DNA of 64,000 bases from Gemmatimonadota bacterium (GTDB taxonomy: Bacteria > Gemmatimonadota > Gemmatimonadetes > Gemmatimonadales > Gemmatimonadaceae): contig JANYHJ010000175.1 in assembly GCA_025359135.1 (NCBI GenBank), forward strand, positions 1 through 64,000, written 5' to 3'. Both the position numbers and the translations under genes were made by a program. The notes beneath the pieces were generated by a model. The model searched no databases. It was not told the DNA's origin and saw only the letters and a program-made list of their open reading frames with translations. Shown here in pieces: positions 1 to 8,483 of this stretch. Numbering within the stretch: the first letter of the stretch is position 1; each line of letters begins with the position of its first letter.

Positions 1-297
1 GAGCGTCACCGTCTGCGGCGCGACGCCGATCGCGCGTACGGTGATGCGGTACTGGCCGCCACCGTCGGGAAAGAGGATGGTGTACTTGCCGTCCGCGCCG
101 GTGGTGCGGTTGCGCGAGACGCGCGTCTCGAGGGAGGTCGCGGTCACGGTGGCCCCGGCAAGCGGGCGGCCGGTCGTGTCGGTGACCTTGCCGGTGATGA
201 TATCGGTCGTGCTCCCCACCTGGGCGGTGAGCGCGCCGGCACTCGCCATCATGGCGAACGCGGCAGCGACGAAGGAGCGAGCAAAGGCGAAACGCAT
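1..297 (-). CDS. Exported protein with carboxypeptidase regulatory-like N-terminal domain (partial, 3' end outside window)
   Basis: Only the first 99 codons are inside the window. They begin with a signal peptide (MRFAFARSFVAAAFAMMASA, then GALTAQ). A beta-sandwich of the CarboxypepD_reg type follows, recognised by the pattern GKVTDTTGRPLAGATVTA and later TTGADGKYTI. In Gram-negative bacteria this module usually sits at the N-terminus of TonB-dependent outer-membrane receptors, so such a receptor is the likeliest full product. That part is inference because the barrel is not visible. The start codon is the CAT at 295-297 on the plus strand; no clear Shine-Dalgarno site precedes it. Confidence 0.75.
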   Translation of the reverse strand, partial: MRFAFARSFVAAAFAMMASAGALTAQVGSTTDIITGKVTDTTGRPLAGATVTATSLETRVSRNRTTGADGKYTILFPDGGGQYRITVRAIGVAPQTVTL

Positions 298-407
298 GGA
301 CGAGTATCGGGGCGGGGGTCAGACCACAGGGTCGGCACGGCGACCGGAGGTTCCCAGTCGTAAGTGCAGACCCTGAATACGCCAACGACCTCGGAGCTGT
401 TGGTGTT

Positions 408-1898
408 TCAGCCGATCCCGGGCATCAAGACTGACAGCGAAGCACGCCGAGCGCCCCCCGTTGGAACTGCCCTTCTTTGGTGCGATACGGCCGTCTCCCT
501 AGGAGAAACACCCACGGGCCGCACGAATCCGCCATCATCGTCAGGCAGGGCGCGAAGAACGGCCGCGTTCCGAACCAGAAAATCAACTGTGGCAAGCACA
601 GGGCCGATCGTTCCGGTCACCGGCTGATCGAGTTCTACGATGTAGATGCCCTCACCTCGTGACGGAATCCCGCCGACCACCTTGACGCGAGCCGCATCAA
701 AGAGGGCCTGCCGGACCTGTTGCGATGCGTGTGGGCGCAAGGTGACGAAGATGCGCCGGTCGGAGAACATGACGCCGCCGTAGTTGGTGTCGGAGGCCGT
801 GAGGAACGTGGTGCCTGATGTCGAGGGGAGCGTGAGTGGAGGTGTCGCGGGCACAACGGGTCGCGACGGGCACGTCGAGCTCGGATACAGCGTGTCTGTT
901 CGCCTGGTCCCTACCCACACCACCAGCTTGCCCGCCGTCTCCGACATGATGATGTACGTCTCGCTGAACGGCGTCCCCGCCGGTCGCTTCTTGAGCGTGA
1001 TCGTGGTCCGCGGTCCATCGCCCGTAGGTGCGTACTGGACGACCGTGCTGTCGTCATGCGCGTTGCGGATGCTCATCCGCGGGCCGCACAGGTTCACGAC
1101 GCTCACGCTCTCCGCATGCACCATCGCTGACGGGAGCCACTTGCGCCGGTCCGCACCGTCCCGAGGCGCGACGCCCGCTGGCACAATCGGCAGGTCGCCA
1201 TCCGGTCCTACTCTCGTCACCGCTGAACAGGAGAGCAGCAAATTCCAGACTCTATCGCGGGCCACTGTTCCGCTGTCGAGAGGGAGCTGCATCTCGATCA
1301 GGTAGTCTCCTTCTCCCATGCTGCCCACGCCGGTACCCGCAAGCACTGTCGCCCCGAGTCGATCGAACAGCGCTTGGCGCACATTGACCGCTGTTCCATC
1401 CCTGAATCCCACCCAGAATCGACGAAGCGAGATCAGTCGGTTGCCTCGACTCGAGTCAGGGGCCCAGTAGGCTCGCCCAGCCTTCATCGTGGATGTCTCG
1501 ACGCCTTCAGGGGGAGTAGCAGGCACGACGGGTCGACTCGGACAGGACGCTTGGGGGAAGTTGACCTGTTTGCTGATCGTGCCGATCTGTACATGGAACG
1601 TGCCGCTACTCGCGCTCAGCACGATGTACTCGTCCCTGGAAGCGAGGCCTGGAAGCCGGGCCTTCAGCGTGACTTGCGTCTGCGATCCGGTTGGCGACAA
1701 CGCATAGCTCACGGCGACGGTGGCATCGTTGTGGTTCTCGATGACGACGCGCGCGCCACAGAGCGTGCGGACACTCACGCTCTCCGGATGCACGACCGCT
1801 GCAGCCCGGTCGGTGACGAGCACTTGGCTCGCCGTCGCGCGATCCAGATCGCAACCAGCGAGCGTCGCCAGCGTCAACGCACAGGTCAACAGCGGCAT
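408..1898 (-). CDS. Predicted lipoprotein with two copies of an unknown domain
   Basis: The start is set at 1898 because GGAGGA lies 5 nt upstream and the resulting N-terminus is a lipoprotein signal (MPLLTCALTLATLAGC, Cys16 as lipidation site). The longer open frame to 1994 lacks both. The mature protein (about 480 residues) holds two copies of a roughly 200-residue unit. Each starts near ESVSV-x2-LCG, passes through a beta-rich stretch ending in an identical CPSRPVVPATPP, then contains VRQALFD and a GEGxYxxE motif. No family is recognised. A surface-exposed or periplasmic lipoprotein is the likely role. Confidence 0.8.
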   Translation of the reverse strand: MPLLTCALTLATLAGCDLDRATASQVLVTDRAAAVVHPESVSVRTLCGARVVIENHNDATVAVSYALSPTGSQTQVTLKARLPGLASRDEYIVLSASSGTFHVQIGTISKQVNFPQASCPSRPVVPATPPEGVETSTMKAGRAYWAPDSSRGNRLISLRRFWVGFRDGTAVNVRQALFDRLGATVLAGTGVGSMGEGDYLIEMQLPLDSGTVARDRVWNLLLSCSAVTRVGPDGDLPIVPAGVAPRDGADRRKWLPSAMVHAESVSVVNLCGPRMSIRNAHDDSTVVQYAPTGDGPRTTITLKKRPAGTPFSETYIIMSETAGKLVVWVGTRRTDTLYPSSTCPSRPVVPATPPLTLPSTSGTTFLTASDTNYGGVMFSDRRIFVTLRPHASQQVRQALFDAARVKVVGGIPSRGEGIYIVELDQPVTGTIGPVLATVDFLVRNAAVLRALPDDDGGFVRPVGVSPRETAVSHQRRAVPTGGARRASLSVLMPGIG

Positions 1899-1928
1899 GC
1901 GGTCCTCCAGACGAGAGGTCGTCGTTCG

Positions 1929-1965
1929 ATTGTACGCTGGGACGATCCCGTCGTTCGCGACGGGA
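1929..1965 (-). promoter_or_regulatory. Probable promoter with overlapping inverted repeat for the duplicated lipoprotein gene
   Basis: On the minus strand TACAAT (1934-1929) is a good -10 box, giving a leader of about 24 nt that contains the GGAGGA site before the start at 1898. The expected -35 position falls inside a perfect 8-bp inverted repeat, TCCCGTCG (1946-1953) and CGACGGGA (1958-1965), separated by 4 nt. A repeat at that location would suit a repressor operator. The binding protein is unknown. Confidence 0.45.
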
Positions 1966-2047
1966 CCCATTCGGCCGGCCCCTCGTTCGGGCACAGGCTC
2001 GCGTCGACCTCGTCGCCGACGGAATGGATGCGTGCATCAACGCTACT

Positions 2048-2068
2048 CCCTGCGCCGCACGCGCAGGG
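2048..2068 (-). terminator. Possible terminator hairpin after cysK
   Basis: CCCTGCGC (2048-2055) and GCGCAGGG (2061-2068) form a perfect 8-bp stem with a 5-nt loop, 23 bp beyond the cysK stop. No T-run follows on the minus strand, so intrinsic termination is uncertain. Confidence 0.4.
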
Positions 2069-2090
2069 GGACGTCATGGTCGTGACGCGA

Positions 2091-3002
2091 CTAGAACAGT
2101 CCTTCTATGGACAGGTACCGCTCGCCCGTGTCATAGCAGAACGTCATCACGCGACTCCCCTTCGGCAGCTCCGGCAACTTCTGCGCGACCGCCGCAAGCG
2201 ACGCGCCGCTCGACAGTCCGATGAAGATCCCCTCTTCCTTGGCCGCTCGCTTCGCATAGGCGAACGCGTCCTCTTCCGTCACCGCGATCGTTCCGTCCAA
2301 CGTGTCCCGGTGCAGGTTGGCCGGCACAAACCCGGCGCCGATCCCCTGCACCTTGTGCGGCGAATGCGAGCCGCCGCTGATCGTCTGGCTCTTGGCCGGC
2401 TCCACCGCGAATGTCTTCATCGTCGGGAACTTCGTCTTGAGCACCTCGCTCACCCCGGAGATGTGGCCTCCCGTCCCCACGCCGGTGATCAGGTAGTCGA
2501 GTCCCTCGGGAAAATCCGCGAGAATCTCCTGCGCCGTCGTCTTCGCGTGGATCGCCACGTTCGCCTCGTTCTCGAACTGTTGCGGCATCCACGCGTGCTC
2601 GGTCTTGGCCACGATCTCGAGCGCCCGCGCGATCGCGCCCTTCATCCCGATCTCGCGCGGCGTCAGGTCGAACTCCGCACCGTACGCCGCCATGATGCGG
2701 CGGCGTTCCACGCTCATCGACTCCGGCATCACGAGAATGATCCGGTAGCCCTTGACCGCCGCCACCAGCGCGAGCCCGATCCCCGTGTTGCCCGACGTCG
2801 GCTCGACGATCACGCTGCCCGGCTTCAGGATGCCGCGCGCTTCCGCGTCCTCGATCATCGCCAGCGCGATGCGGTCCTTGATCGACGCGCCCGGGTTCGA
2901 GCGCTCCATCTTCATCCACACCTCGTGCGTGGTGCCGAAGAGCCGGTTGATGCGGACGTGCGGGGTGTTGCCGATCGTGGCCAGGACGTTGGTCGCGCGC
3001 AT
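2091..3002 (-). CDS. cysK: Cysteine synthase (O-acetylserine sulfhydrylase)
   Basis: PLP-dependent enzyme making L-cysteine from O-acetylserine and sulfide in the cytoplasm. The 303 residues match the family length. Visible motifs are NPGASIKDR with the PLP-binding Lys near residue 42, the substrate loop TSGNTG near residue 70, the phosphate-binding [10 protein letters not shown] near residue 175 and SSGASLAA near residue 265. It lies 37 bp downstream of the serine acetyltransferase gene on the same strand, so the two consecutive steps of cysteine synthesis are probably co-transcribed. CysK and the closely related CysM or cystathionine synthases share these motifs; the acetyltransferase neighbour favours CysK. 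Confidence 0.93.
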   Translation of the reverse strand: MRATNVLATIGNTPHVRINRLFGTTHEVWMKMERSNPGASIKDRIALAMIEDAEARGILKPGSVIVEPTSGNTGIGLALVAAVKGYRIILVMPESMSVERRRIMAAYGAEFDLTPREIGMKGAIARALEIVAKTEHAWMPQQFENEANVAIHAKTTAQEILADFPEGLDYLITGVGTGGHISGVSEVLKTKFPTMKTFAVEPAKSQTISGGSHSPHKVQGIGAGFVPANLHRDTLDGTIAVTEEDAFAYAKRAAKEEGIFIGLSSGASLAAVAQKLPELPKGSRVMTFCYDTGERYLSIEGLF

Positions 3003-3039
3003 GGGAGGAAAGCCTCGGTCGAGTGCGAAGGAAGAAGAA

Positions 3040-3888
3040 TCAGATCACGAAATCGAGCATGTCGTCTTCGGGTACGCGCGTGCGCGGCAGCTGCGGCGTG
3101 TTGATCACCACCGATCCCGCCGGCACGCTCGACGTGATCCACGTGTTGCCGCCGATGATCGCCCGCTTGCCCACCACCGTCGTGCCGCCTAGGATCGTCG
3201 CACCAGCATAGATCACCGCGTCGTCCTCGATCGTCGGGTGCCGCTTGTTGCCGGCGAGTCCCTTCTGGACGCTCAGCGCACCCAGCGTCACCCCTTGATA
3301 AATCTTCACGCGGTCGCCGATCAGGCTCGTCTCGCCGATCACGATGCCCGTGCCATGGTCGATCGCGAAACCACGACCGATCGACGCCCCCGGATGAATA
3401 TCGATGCCCGTCTGCGCGTGCGCCCACTCGGCCAGCAACCGCGGGAACACCGGCACCTTCATGCGATAGAACTCGTGCGCGATGCGGTGCACTGCGATCG
3501 CCAGGAAGCCGGGATACGCGAGGATCACCTCATCGAGTTCCTCCGACGCCGGGTCCCACGCGTGGATCGCCTTCGCATCCTCGACCAGCTGCTCGCGCAT
3601 CTGCGGCAGCGATTCGAGGAACCACGCCGCCAACTCATGCGCGGGTGACGGACCCGCGCCGTCGAGCGCCTCGAGCAGCAGCGCCCGCACGGCGTCACGG
3701 TCGCGCGCAACATCCATCACGTCCGCGATCTCGGCGGCGCCTCCGCGCACCGCGGGCACGAAGTGCGGGAAGAGCAGCGCGAGGATATCGCGCACCACCC
3801 GGTCGGCGAGCTCGCGATAGGCCCGCGGGAACGGGTACGTGCGGCGCGACTCGGCGATCGCCGTGAGGAACGGATCGGAGGGGGCCAT
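3040..3888 (-). CDS. cysE: Serine O-acetyltransferase
   Basis: Makes O-acetylserine from serine and acetyl-CoA, the substrate of the adjacent cysteine synthase. An alpha-helical N-terminal half of about 150 residues is followed by a left-handed beta-helix of hexapeptide repeats. These begin at [19 protein letters not shown] and include the catalytic His of [10 protein letters not shown] and the later [16 protein letters not shown]. The length of 282 suits the EpsC/SatA type rather than the slightly shorter enteric CysE. The start at 3888 is supported by a -10-like TACCTT exactly 6 nt upstream, suggesting a leaderless message. It is divergent from the tetR gene, 51 bp away. Confidence 0.92.
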   Translation of the reverse strand: MAPSDPFLTAIAESRRTYPFPRAYRELADRVVRDILALLFPHFVPAVRGGAAEIADVMDVARDRDAVRALLLEALDGAGPSPAHELAAWFLESLPQMREQLVEDAKAIHAWDPASEELDEVILAYPGFLAIAVHRIAHEFYRMKVPVFPRLLAEWAHAQTGIDIHPGASIGRGFAIDHGTGIVIGETSLIGDRVKIYQGVTLGALSVQKGLAGNKRHPTIEDDAVIYAGATILGGTTVVGKRAIIGGNTWITSSVPAGSVVINTPQLPRTRVPEDDMLDFVI

Positions 3889-3894
3889 GCGGGA

Positions 3895-3900
3895 AAGGTA
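3895..3900 (-). promoter_or_regulatory. -10 element for leaderless cysE transcription
   Basis: Minus-strand TACCTT ends 6 nt before the cysE ATG, with no room for a Shine-Dalgarno leader. The same arrangement recurs before several other genes in this window. No convincing -35 hexamer is seen. Confidence 0.55.
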
Positions 3901-3904
3901 ACGC

Positions 3905-3947
3905 TTGACAACTGACCAGAGGTCAGTAATTATATGACCATGGGTCA
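3905..3947 (+). promoter_or_regulatory. tetR promoter with two perfect operator palindromes
   Basis: TTGACA (3905-3910) and AATTAT (3928-3933) are separated by exactly 17 bp. That spacer is itself the palindrome ACTGACC-AGA-GGTCAGT (3911-3927). A second palindrome with the same core, TGACC-ATG-GGTCA (3935-3947), surrounds the ATG at 3940. The centres are 22 bp apart, about two helical turns, so two repressor dimers would bind the same DNA face. Autorepression by the encoded TetR protein is the simplest reading. The divergent cysE -10 box at 3895-3900 is close enough to be affected. Confidence 0.75.
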
Positions 3948-4629
3948 GCTAACGCGTTCCCGCACACCGAGACGCGCCCGCTCGCCGGAGGCCAAGGCCG
4001 AACGCGCCCGCCGCCTGCTCGACGCCGCGCTCGCCGCGCTCGCCCATACCCCGTGGCCAGAGCTCGCCGTCGCCCAAGTCGCCCGCGATGCCGGCGTCGC
4101 CAAGGGCACCCTCTACCTCTACTTCCCCACCAAGGAGTCGCTCGGCCTTGCCCTCGTCGATCGGCTCATGGGCGCCTGGTTCGACGACATCATCGTCGCG
4201 CTCAACGCGTGCCGGCCCCCGATCTCTCCCGCCGCCTGCGCGCAGCTGCTCGTCCGCTCCACCGATCGCCACCGCGCACTTGTGCCCCTGCTGGCCATCA
4301 CCGGCACGCTGCTCGAGGCCAACGTCGCCCCCGCGGCCGCGCGCGCCTACAAGGCCGAGGTGTTGCGCCGCACGCTCGAGTGCGGCGTGGCCCTCGAAAG
4401 CGCGCTCGGCGCGCTTGCACCGAGCGAGGGTGCGCGCGCGCTGCTGCACGTGCACGCACTCGTCACCGGACTGCATCGCATGGCCGAGCCCGCACCGGTG
4501 GTCAAGTCCGTCCTGCGCGCGCCGCGCTTCGCTGCGTTGCGCGTCGATTTCGCCACCGAACTCACGTTCGCCCTCACCGCGCTGCTCACGGGGTTCATCG
4601 CCTCGCGCAAGCCATCGCGTACCTCGTAA
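3940..4629 (+). CDS. TetR/AcrR-family transcriptional regulator
   Basis: The N-terminal helix-turn-helix is clear: RARRLLDAALAAL, then ELAVAQVARDAGVAKGTLY and LYFPTKESL, the canonical TetR pattern. The rest (residues 65-229) is an all-helical ligand and dimerisation domain without recognisable specificity. An ATG at 3934 is in frame, but the -10 box ends at 3933, so transcription should begin near 3940 and I chose that ATG as a leaderless start. Two operator palindromes overlap the promoter, which predicts autoregulation. The following SDR gene starts 9 bp after the stop with AAGGAG ahead of it, so it is probably the co-regulated target. Confidence 0.9.
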   Translation: MGQLTRSRTPRRARSPEAKAERARRLLDAALAALAHTPWPELAVAQVARDAGVAKGTLYLYFPTKESLGLALVDRLMGAWFDDIIVALNACRPPISPAACAQLLVRSTDRHRALVPLLAITGTLLEANVAPAAARAYKAEVLRRTLECGVALESALGALAPSEGARALLHVHALVTGLHRMAEPAPVVKSVLRAPRFAALRVDFATELTFALTALLTGFIASRKPSRTS

Positions 4630-4638
4630 GGAGATCCC

Positions 4639-5424
4639 ATGACCCAGCCACACCCGCTCGCCCTCATCACCGGCGCCTCGATGGGCATCGGTGTCGACAT
4701 CGCCGCCGTGCTCGCCGAGAAGGGACATGACCTCGTGCTTGTTGCCCGATCCGCTGACAAGCTGCAGGCGGTCGCCACCGCCTTGGGCGCAAAGCACGGC
4801 ATCACCGCGCACGTGCTCGTGGCCGACCTCGCCGCGCCCGGTGGCGCCGACAGGGTGGCCGACGAAGTGCTCTCGCGGGGCTGGGTGCTCGACGTGCTCG
4901 TGAACAACGCAGGCTACGGCCTCTTCGGCGCCGTCACGGAAACGGACCCTGCCGACGAGCTCAACATGATCCAACTGAATGTCGTCGCACTCTACCGCCT
5001 CACCAAGCGCCTGCTCCCCGCGATGGTCGCACGCAAGCGTGGCTACATCATGAACGTCGCGAGCACCGCAGCCTTCTTTTCGGGACCGCTGATGGCGGTC
5101 TACTACGCCACCAAGAACTTCGTTCTCGCCTTCAGCGAAGGGCTCGACGAGGAACTCAAGGGCAGCGGCGTGCATGTGAGTTGCCTCTGCCCCGGTCCCA
5201 CCGAGAGCGAGTTCCGCAAACGTGCGGGCTCCGGCCGCTCGAAGCTCTCGAACCGCGGCCAGGTGCCGTCGCGTCCGGTGGCCGAAGCGGGCGTGGCCGG
5301 CATGTTCGCCGGCAAGCGGCTCGTGATTCCCGGCGCGAAGAACCGGTTCGAGACGTCGATCCCGCGCTTGTTGCCGCGCACGATGATGGCCGGCATCGTC
5401 CACAACACGCAGGCCGCGAAGTAG
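4639..5424 (+). CDS. Short-chain dehydrogenase/reductase, YqjQ/DltE-like
   Basis: NAD(P)-dependent oxidoreductase of 261 residues with the classical SDR pattern: TGASMGIG cofactor loop at residues 12-19, NNAG near 92, the catalytic Ser in ASTAAFFSG and YYATK (catalytic Tyr and Lys) near 155. A strong AAGGAG precedes the ATG by 7 nt. It follows the TetR gene closely and is expected to be controlled by it. The substrate cannot be told; proteins of this subgroup are often annotated as acyl or ketone reductases. Confidence 0.88.
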   Translation: MTQPHPLALITGASMGIGVDIAAVLAEKGHDLVLVARSADKLQAVATALGAKHGITAHVLVADLAAPGGADRVADEVLSRGWVLDVLVNNAGYGLFGAVTETDPADELNMIQLNVVALYRLTKRLLPAMVARKRGYIMNVASTAAFFSGPLMAVYYATKNFVLAFSEGLDEELKGSGVHVSCLCPGPTESEFRKRAGSGRSKLSNRGQVPSRPVAEAGVAGMFAGKRLVIPGAKNRFETSIPRLLPRTMMAGIVHNTQAAK

Positions 5425-5433
5425 CGCGCCCTT

Positions 5434-5439
5434 TAGCAT
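5434..5439 (+). promoter_or_regulatory. -10 element for leaderless DUF1835 gene
   Basis: TAGCAT ends 6 nt before the ATG at 5446. There is no Shine-Dalgarno sequence in the 21 bp between the preceding stop codon and this start. Confidence 0.5.
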
Positions 5440-5445
5440 TCCCCG

Positions 5446-6414
5446 ATGCTGCACGTCACAAACGGCGGCTCGGCCGTCTCCGTCCTCCTGCACGCCGGCA
5501 TCGAAGGCGATCTCCTCGCGTGGAACGACGTCCTTCACGAGGGCCCCGTCCGCGGCGAGCTCGCTCCCGCCGACCGTCGTCGCGAGCGTGCCGCGTTCAT
5601 CGCGTCCGAGGGATGGGCCGAAACGGTGGAGGAGGTCGACGCCGCCTTCCGCGCGCGCGACGCGCGCCTCGCGACCGCGCGCGCGGACGGCGAGGCGATC
5701 ACGCTCTGGTTCGAGCACGACCTCTACGACCAGTGGCAGCTGCTCGAGGTGCTCGTCACCTGCGCGGCAAGCGCCGGCACCGGCGTCGCGCTCGAATTAG
5801 TGCTCACCGATGACTATATCGGGCACTTCCGGCCCCACGACGTGCACGCGGCCCACGCGCGCCGCCGCAACGCCACGGCCGTCGACCTGGCCGACGCCAT
5901 CAGCGCGTGGGAAGCGCTCACCGGCGCCGATCCGCGCGCCATCGACGCGGCCATCGCGGTCGACACCGATGCGCTGCCGCATCTCGCGGCCGCACTGCGC
6001 CGCCACGCCGAGGAGTACCCGGACACGAAGGGCGGACTCTCGCGCACGGAGCGACAGCTGCTCGAGGCGCTGACCGACGGACCCCGCACTCTGCGCGCGC
6101 TTTTTCCCGCCACGCATCACGAACGCGAGGGCGCCATCTTCCTCGGCGATACCGTCTTCCTCTCGATCGTCGCACGACTCGCGCGCGCCGCAACGCCGCT
6201 CGTGCGTGCCGGCGCGGCCGAACCAGACGGCGCGCGCGACGCCTGGGCCCGCACGCTCGAGATCACTCCCGCCGGACGCGATGCGCTCGCGGGCACGTTC
6301 GATCACGCCCGCGCCAATCGCGTCGTGCGCTGGCTCGGCGGTGTCGTGCTCGGCAGCAACGCGCCCGACTGGCGCTACGATCGCGAGACAGAGCGGCTCA
6401 CGCTCTCGCGCTGA
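5446..6414 (+). CDS. DUF1835 domain-containing protein
   Basis: The N-terminus MLHVTNGGSAVSVLLHAGI and the following WNDVLHEGPV are characteristic of DUF1835, a cytosolic domain of unknown biochemical role. A motif FEHDLYDQWQLLE follows near residue 90. The C-terminal third (from about 200) has LSRTERQLLEAL and ends in a helix-turn-helix-like region found in the companion domain of this family. The protein is 322 residues, acidic at its N-terminus and very Ala/Arg-rich. It appears to have its own leaderless promoter, so it need not be part of the tetR-SDR unit. Confidence 0.8.
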   Translation: MLHVTNGGSAVSVLLHAGIEGDLLAWNDVLHEGPVRGELAPADRRRERAAFIASEGWAETVEEVDAAFRARDARLATARADGEAITLWFEHDLYDQWQLLEVLVTCAASAGTGVALELVLTDDYIGHFRPHDVHAAHARRRNATAVDLADAISAWEALTGADPRAIDAAIAVDTDALPHLAAALRRHAEEYPDTKGGLSRTERQLLEALTDGPRTLRALFPATHHEREGAIFLGDTVFLSIVARLARAATPLVRAGAAEPDGARDAWARTLEITPAGRDALAGTFDHARANRVVRWLGGVVLGSNAPDWRYDRETERLTLSR

Positions 6415-6637
6415 CCGCAGCGACGGACCTGCGCGCGTAGAGCCACCTCCGCGTCAACGCGCAACCGCGCAATAGCGCGACCCACCCCGCAACACGCGGG
6501 TTACCACCTGCCCGCCCCCATCACGTAGTCTCTCGAACGTCCGACGTCCCTCGTACGCGCAACCTGCGTGAGGGCTCGGCATTGGGAAGCGCGCACGCGC
6601 GCCCTTCCCGCCGAACCCACATGCTAGGAGGTGCCCC

Positions 6638-7957
6638 ATGCGGGCATCAACAGGGAGCACGCTGCGCCGTCGCGCGGTGTGCACGAGTGGCCTCGTCGCG
6701 TTCACGTTCGCGCTCGCGGCCTGCGGTGACCTTCCGTCCGTCCCCGCTACGACCGCGCCGCTTCACGAGGGCGACGTGGTCGAGGCGTCGGGTGACGCCG
6801 AGCTCACGGTGCGCGCCGCCGGTGCGACCCGTGCCACCGTGCGCACCAATGCGCCATGGCGGGTGCGTGCCAACTCGCACGGCGGCGTGGCCACGATGGA
6901 CTTCGAACGACGCGGCCTCGCGGCCCGTGATCCCGCGCGCGACCGCGACGGGAAGGCCGACGACACCGAGGCACGCCTGCTCGGCGACCTCGCACCGACG
7001 CTGCTCGGTCCGCTTGCCATCAACGAGGACGCGAAGCTGGCCGGCTTCGGGCTCAAGTCCGTGGTGCAGCAGACCGTGCTGGACGGCGACGGTCGGCCGA
7101 TGCAGGTCTACGCCATCAGCGACTTCAAGCACGGACCGATGACGGACATGCTGCTCGTGCGCGACGGGCAGGTACTCGCCTACCAGCAGACCTCGTGGGT
7201 GCATGAGCGCGGAGTCTGGCGAGCGGCGGGTGCACGCGTGGTCACGCGTGCACGTGACGGCTCGTCCACGATGGCCACCGTCCGCGTCGCTGGCCGCCTC
7301 GCGGCGGTCGTCAGCGACAGCTCCGCATGGGCGACACTCACCACGCGGATCGAGGAGGTGCAATTCGCCGCGCTGGCCAAGCGCGCGCTGCTGCCGAGTG
7401 AAGCGCACGCGCAGCAGTGGAGTCCGGGATCGGTGGACTGCTCGCTCTACCGCAACCGCTTCGCGCCGTCGAACTCGCCCTGCCTCGCCTACGGTCTCAA
7501 CAAGGTTGGGGCGCCGCTCATTGCGGTGTTCACCGTGCTCGCGGCAAGCTTTCCGCAGTACGCGCCGTCCGCCATGCAGGCGCTCGCCGCGTCACGTGGG
7601 ATCGGCGCCGTCATCGCGCTTCTCGAGGCGGCCGGCGAGGCGATTGCCGTAACGGCGGGCAGCACGTGGGTCGCGCTCGCGGCCGCGGGCGTCCTGATCT
7701 ACTTCACCATGTCCATCGCGGAGTGCATGGCGTCGCATGGACCGACCATCACTTTGTGCTCCGCGGGCCCCGGAGGCAATCCGTTCGGCAGCGGTGTGGG
7801 CAGCAGCACGAACGGCACGGGTGGCGGTGGCAGTGGCGTATCGACCGGGCTGGGAGACGGAAGCTCGAGCGGTTGCGATGCCCTCTGCGACGTTCAGGCT
7901 CGTGATTTGGTCAATCAGCTCCGGGCCCAGGCTTACGCGAACCAAGACCAGAGCTGA
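6638..7957 (+). CDS. Predicted lipoprotein of unknown function
   Basis: AGGAGG stands 6 nt before the ATG. The N-terminus is a lipoprotein signal, TFALAACGDLPS, with the lipidated Cys at residue 28. Residues 40-230 look like a soluble beta-rich domain. A cysteine-containing segment (SVDCSLYRNRFAPSNSPCLAYG) follows, and then long hydrophobic Ala-rich helices (about 285-365) that could cross or lie in a membrane. The tail is Gly/Ser-rich with a CDALCD motif. No family is recognised. A strong terminator follows, so it is probably transcribed alone. Confidence 0.8.
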   Translation: MRASTGSTLRRRAVCTSGLVAFTFALAACGDLPSVPATTAPLHEGDVVEASGDAELTVRAAGATRATVRTNAPWRVRANSHGGVATMDFERRGLAARDPARDRDGKADDTEARLLGDLAPTLLGPLAINEDAKLAGFGLKSVVQQTVLDGDGRPMQVYAISDFKHGPMTDMLLVRDGQVLAYQQTSWVHERGVWRAAGARVVTRARDGSSTMATVRVAGRLAAVVSDSSAWATLTTRIEEVQFAALAKRALLPSEAHAQQWSPGSVDCSLYRNRFAPSNSPCLAYGLNKVGAPLIAVFTVLAASFPQYAPSAMQALAASRGIGAVIALLEAAGEAIAVTAGSTWVALAAAGVLIYFTMSIAECMASHGPTITLCSAGPGGNPFGSGVGSSTNGTGGGGSGVSTGLGDGSSSGCDALCDVQARDLVNQLRAQAYANQDQS

Positions 7958-8000
7958 CGGCGGTTTCAGCTGTCACTCGGACCGCACACACCGCCTGACC

Positions 8001-8050
8001 CGTGCGGCGTCAGCCCAGCGCTGACGCTCGGCTGACGCCGCACGCGCATT
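8001..8050 (+). terminator. Strong rho-independent terminator
   Basis: CGTGCGGCGTCAGCC (8001-8015) pairs perfectly with 8030-8044, a 15-bp stem. Inside the 14-nt loop AGCG and CGCT form a further 4-bp stem capped by CTGA. A short T-run, CATTTTCC, begins 3 nt after the stem. It ends the lipoprotein transcript. Confidence 0.85.
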
Positions 8051-8111
8051 TTCCTCCAGCGTCGCAAGCCCCCTCGTGACGCGCCTCCACCTGCCCTCCA
8101 CCATCACGCGC

Positions 8112-8483
8112 ATGTCACCGAGCCCGAACACTTCGTCATCGACGTCGACAATCACTCCCTTGCTGCCCCTGATCGTGATGGCAATGGTCCTCATGTTCAG
8201 CGGCTCCACCATCGGCCTCATCGGTAAAGTCATCGTCGTGATCGTCGGCAACGTGGCCTGGACCGCGCAGCTCTACGGACGCCAGATCGGGGGGACCGTT
8301 TCCTGGGCGCGCTACCTGTGGGAGACCTTCCTGTGGTGCCTCTTCTGGCTCGCGCTCGTGTTCTCGTCGACCGTGAGCGCATGGATCGGGTTTGGGTTGG
8401 GGATCGCGCTCCTCCTCGGCCATATCGCCAAGGTAGTTCGGTCAGCCCATGAGACTGGACTCGTCCCGCCTGCGGCCCCCTAG
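8112..8483 (+). CDS. Small predicted integral membrane protein
   Basis: About 123 residues from the ATG at 8112; a GTG at 8076 is an alternative start in the same frame. After a Ser/Thr/Pro-rich N-terminus there are three to four hydrophobic segments: LPLIVMAMVLMFSG, then LIGKVIVVIVGNVAW, and WCLFWLALVFSSTVSAW continuing into a last helix with GIALLLGHIAK. No family is recognised. The frame overlaps the stop of the convergent outer-membrane gene by 4 bp. It is preferred over an antisense frame at 7973-8251 because its hydrophobic periodicity is coherent. Confidence 0.6.
   Translation: MSPSPNTSSSTSTITPLLPLIVMAMVLMFSGSTIGLIGKVIVVIVGNVAWTAQLYGRQIGGTVSWARYLWETFLWCLFWLALVFSSTVSAWIGFGLGIALLLGHIAKVVRSAHETGLVPPAAP

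Noticed and set aside
1374-3104. Plus-strand open frame of 576 codons over the lipoprotein and cysK genes
   Set aside because: Runs antisense to cysK, whose PLP motifs are unmistakable, and crosses an intergenic hairpin.
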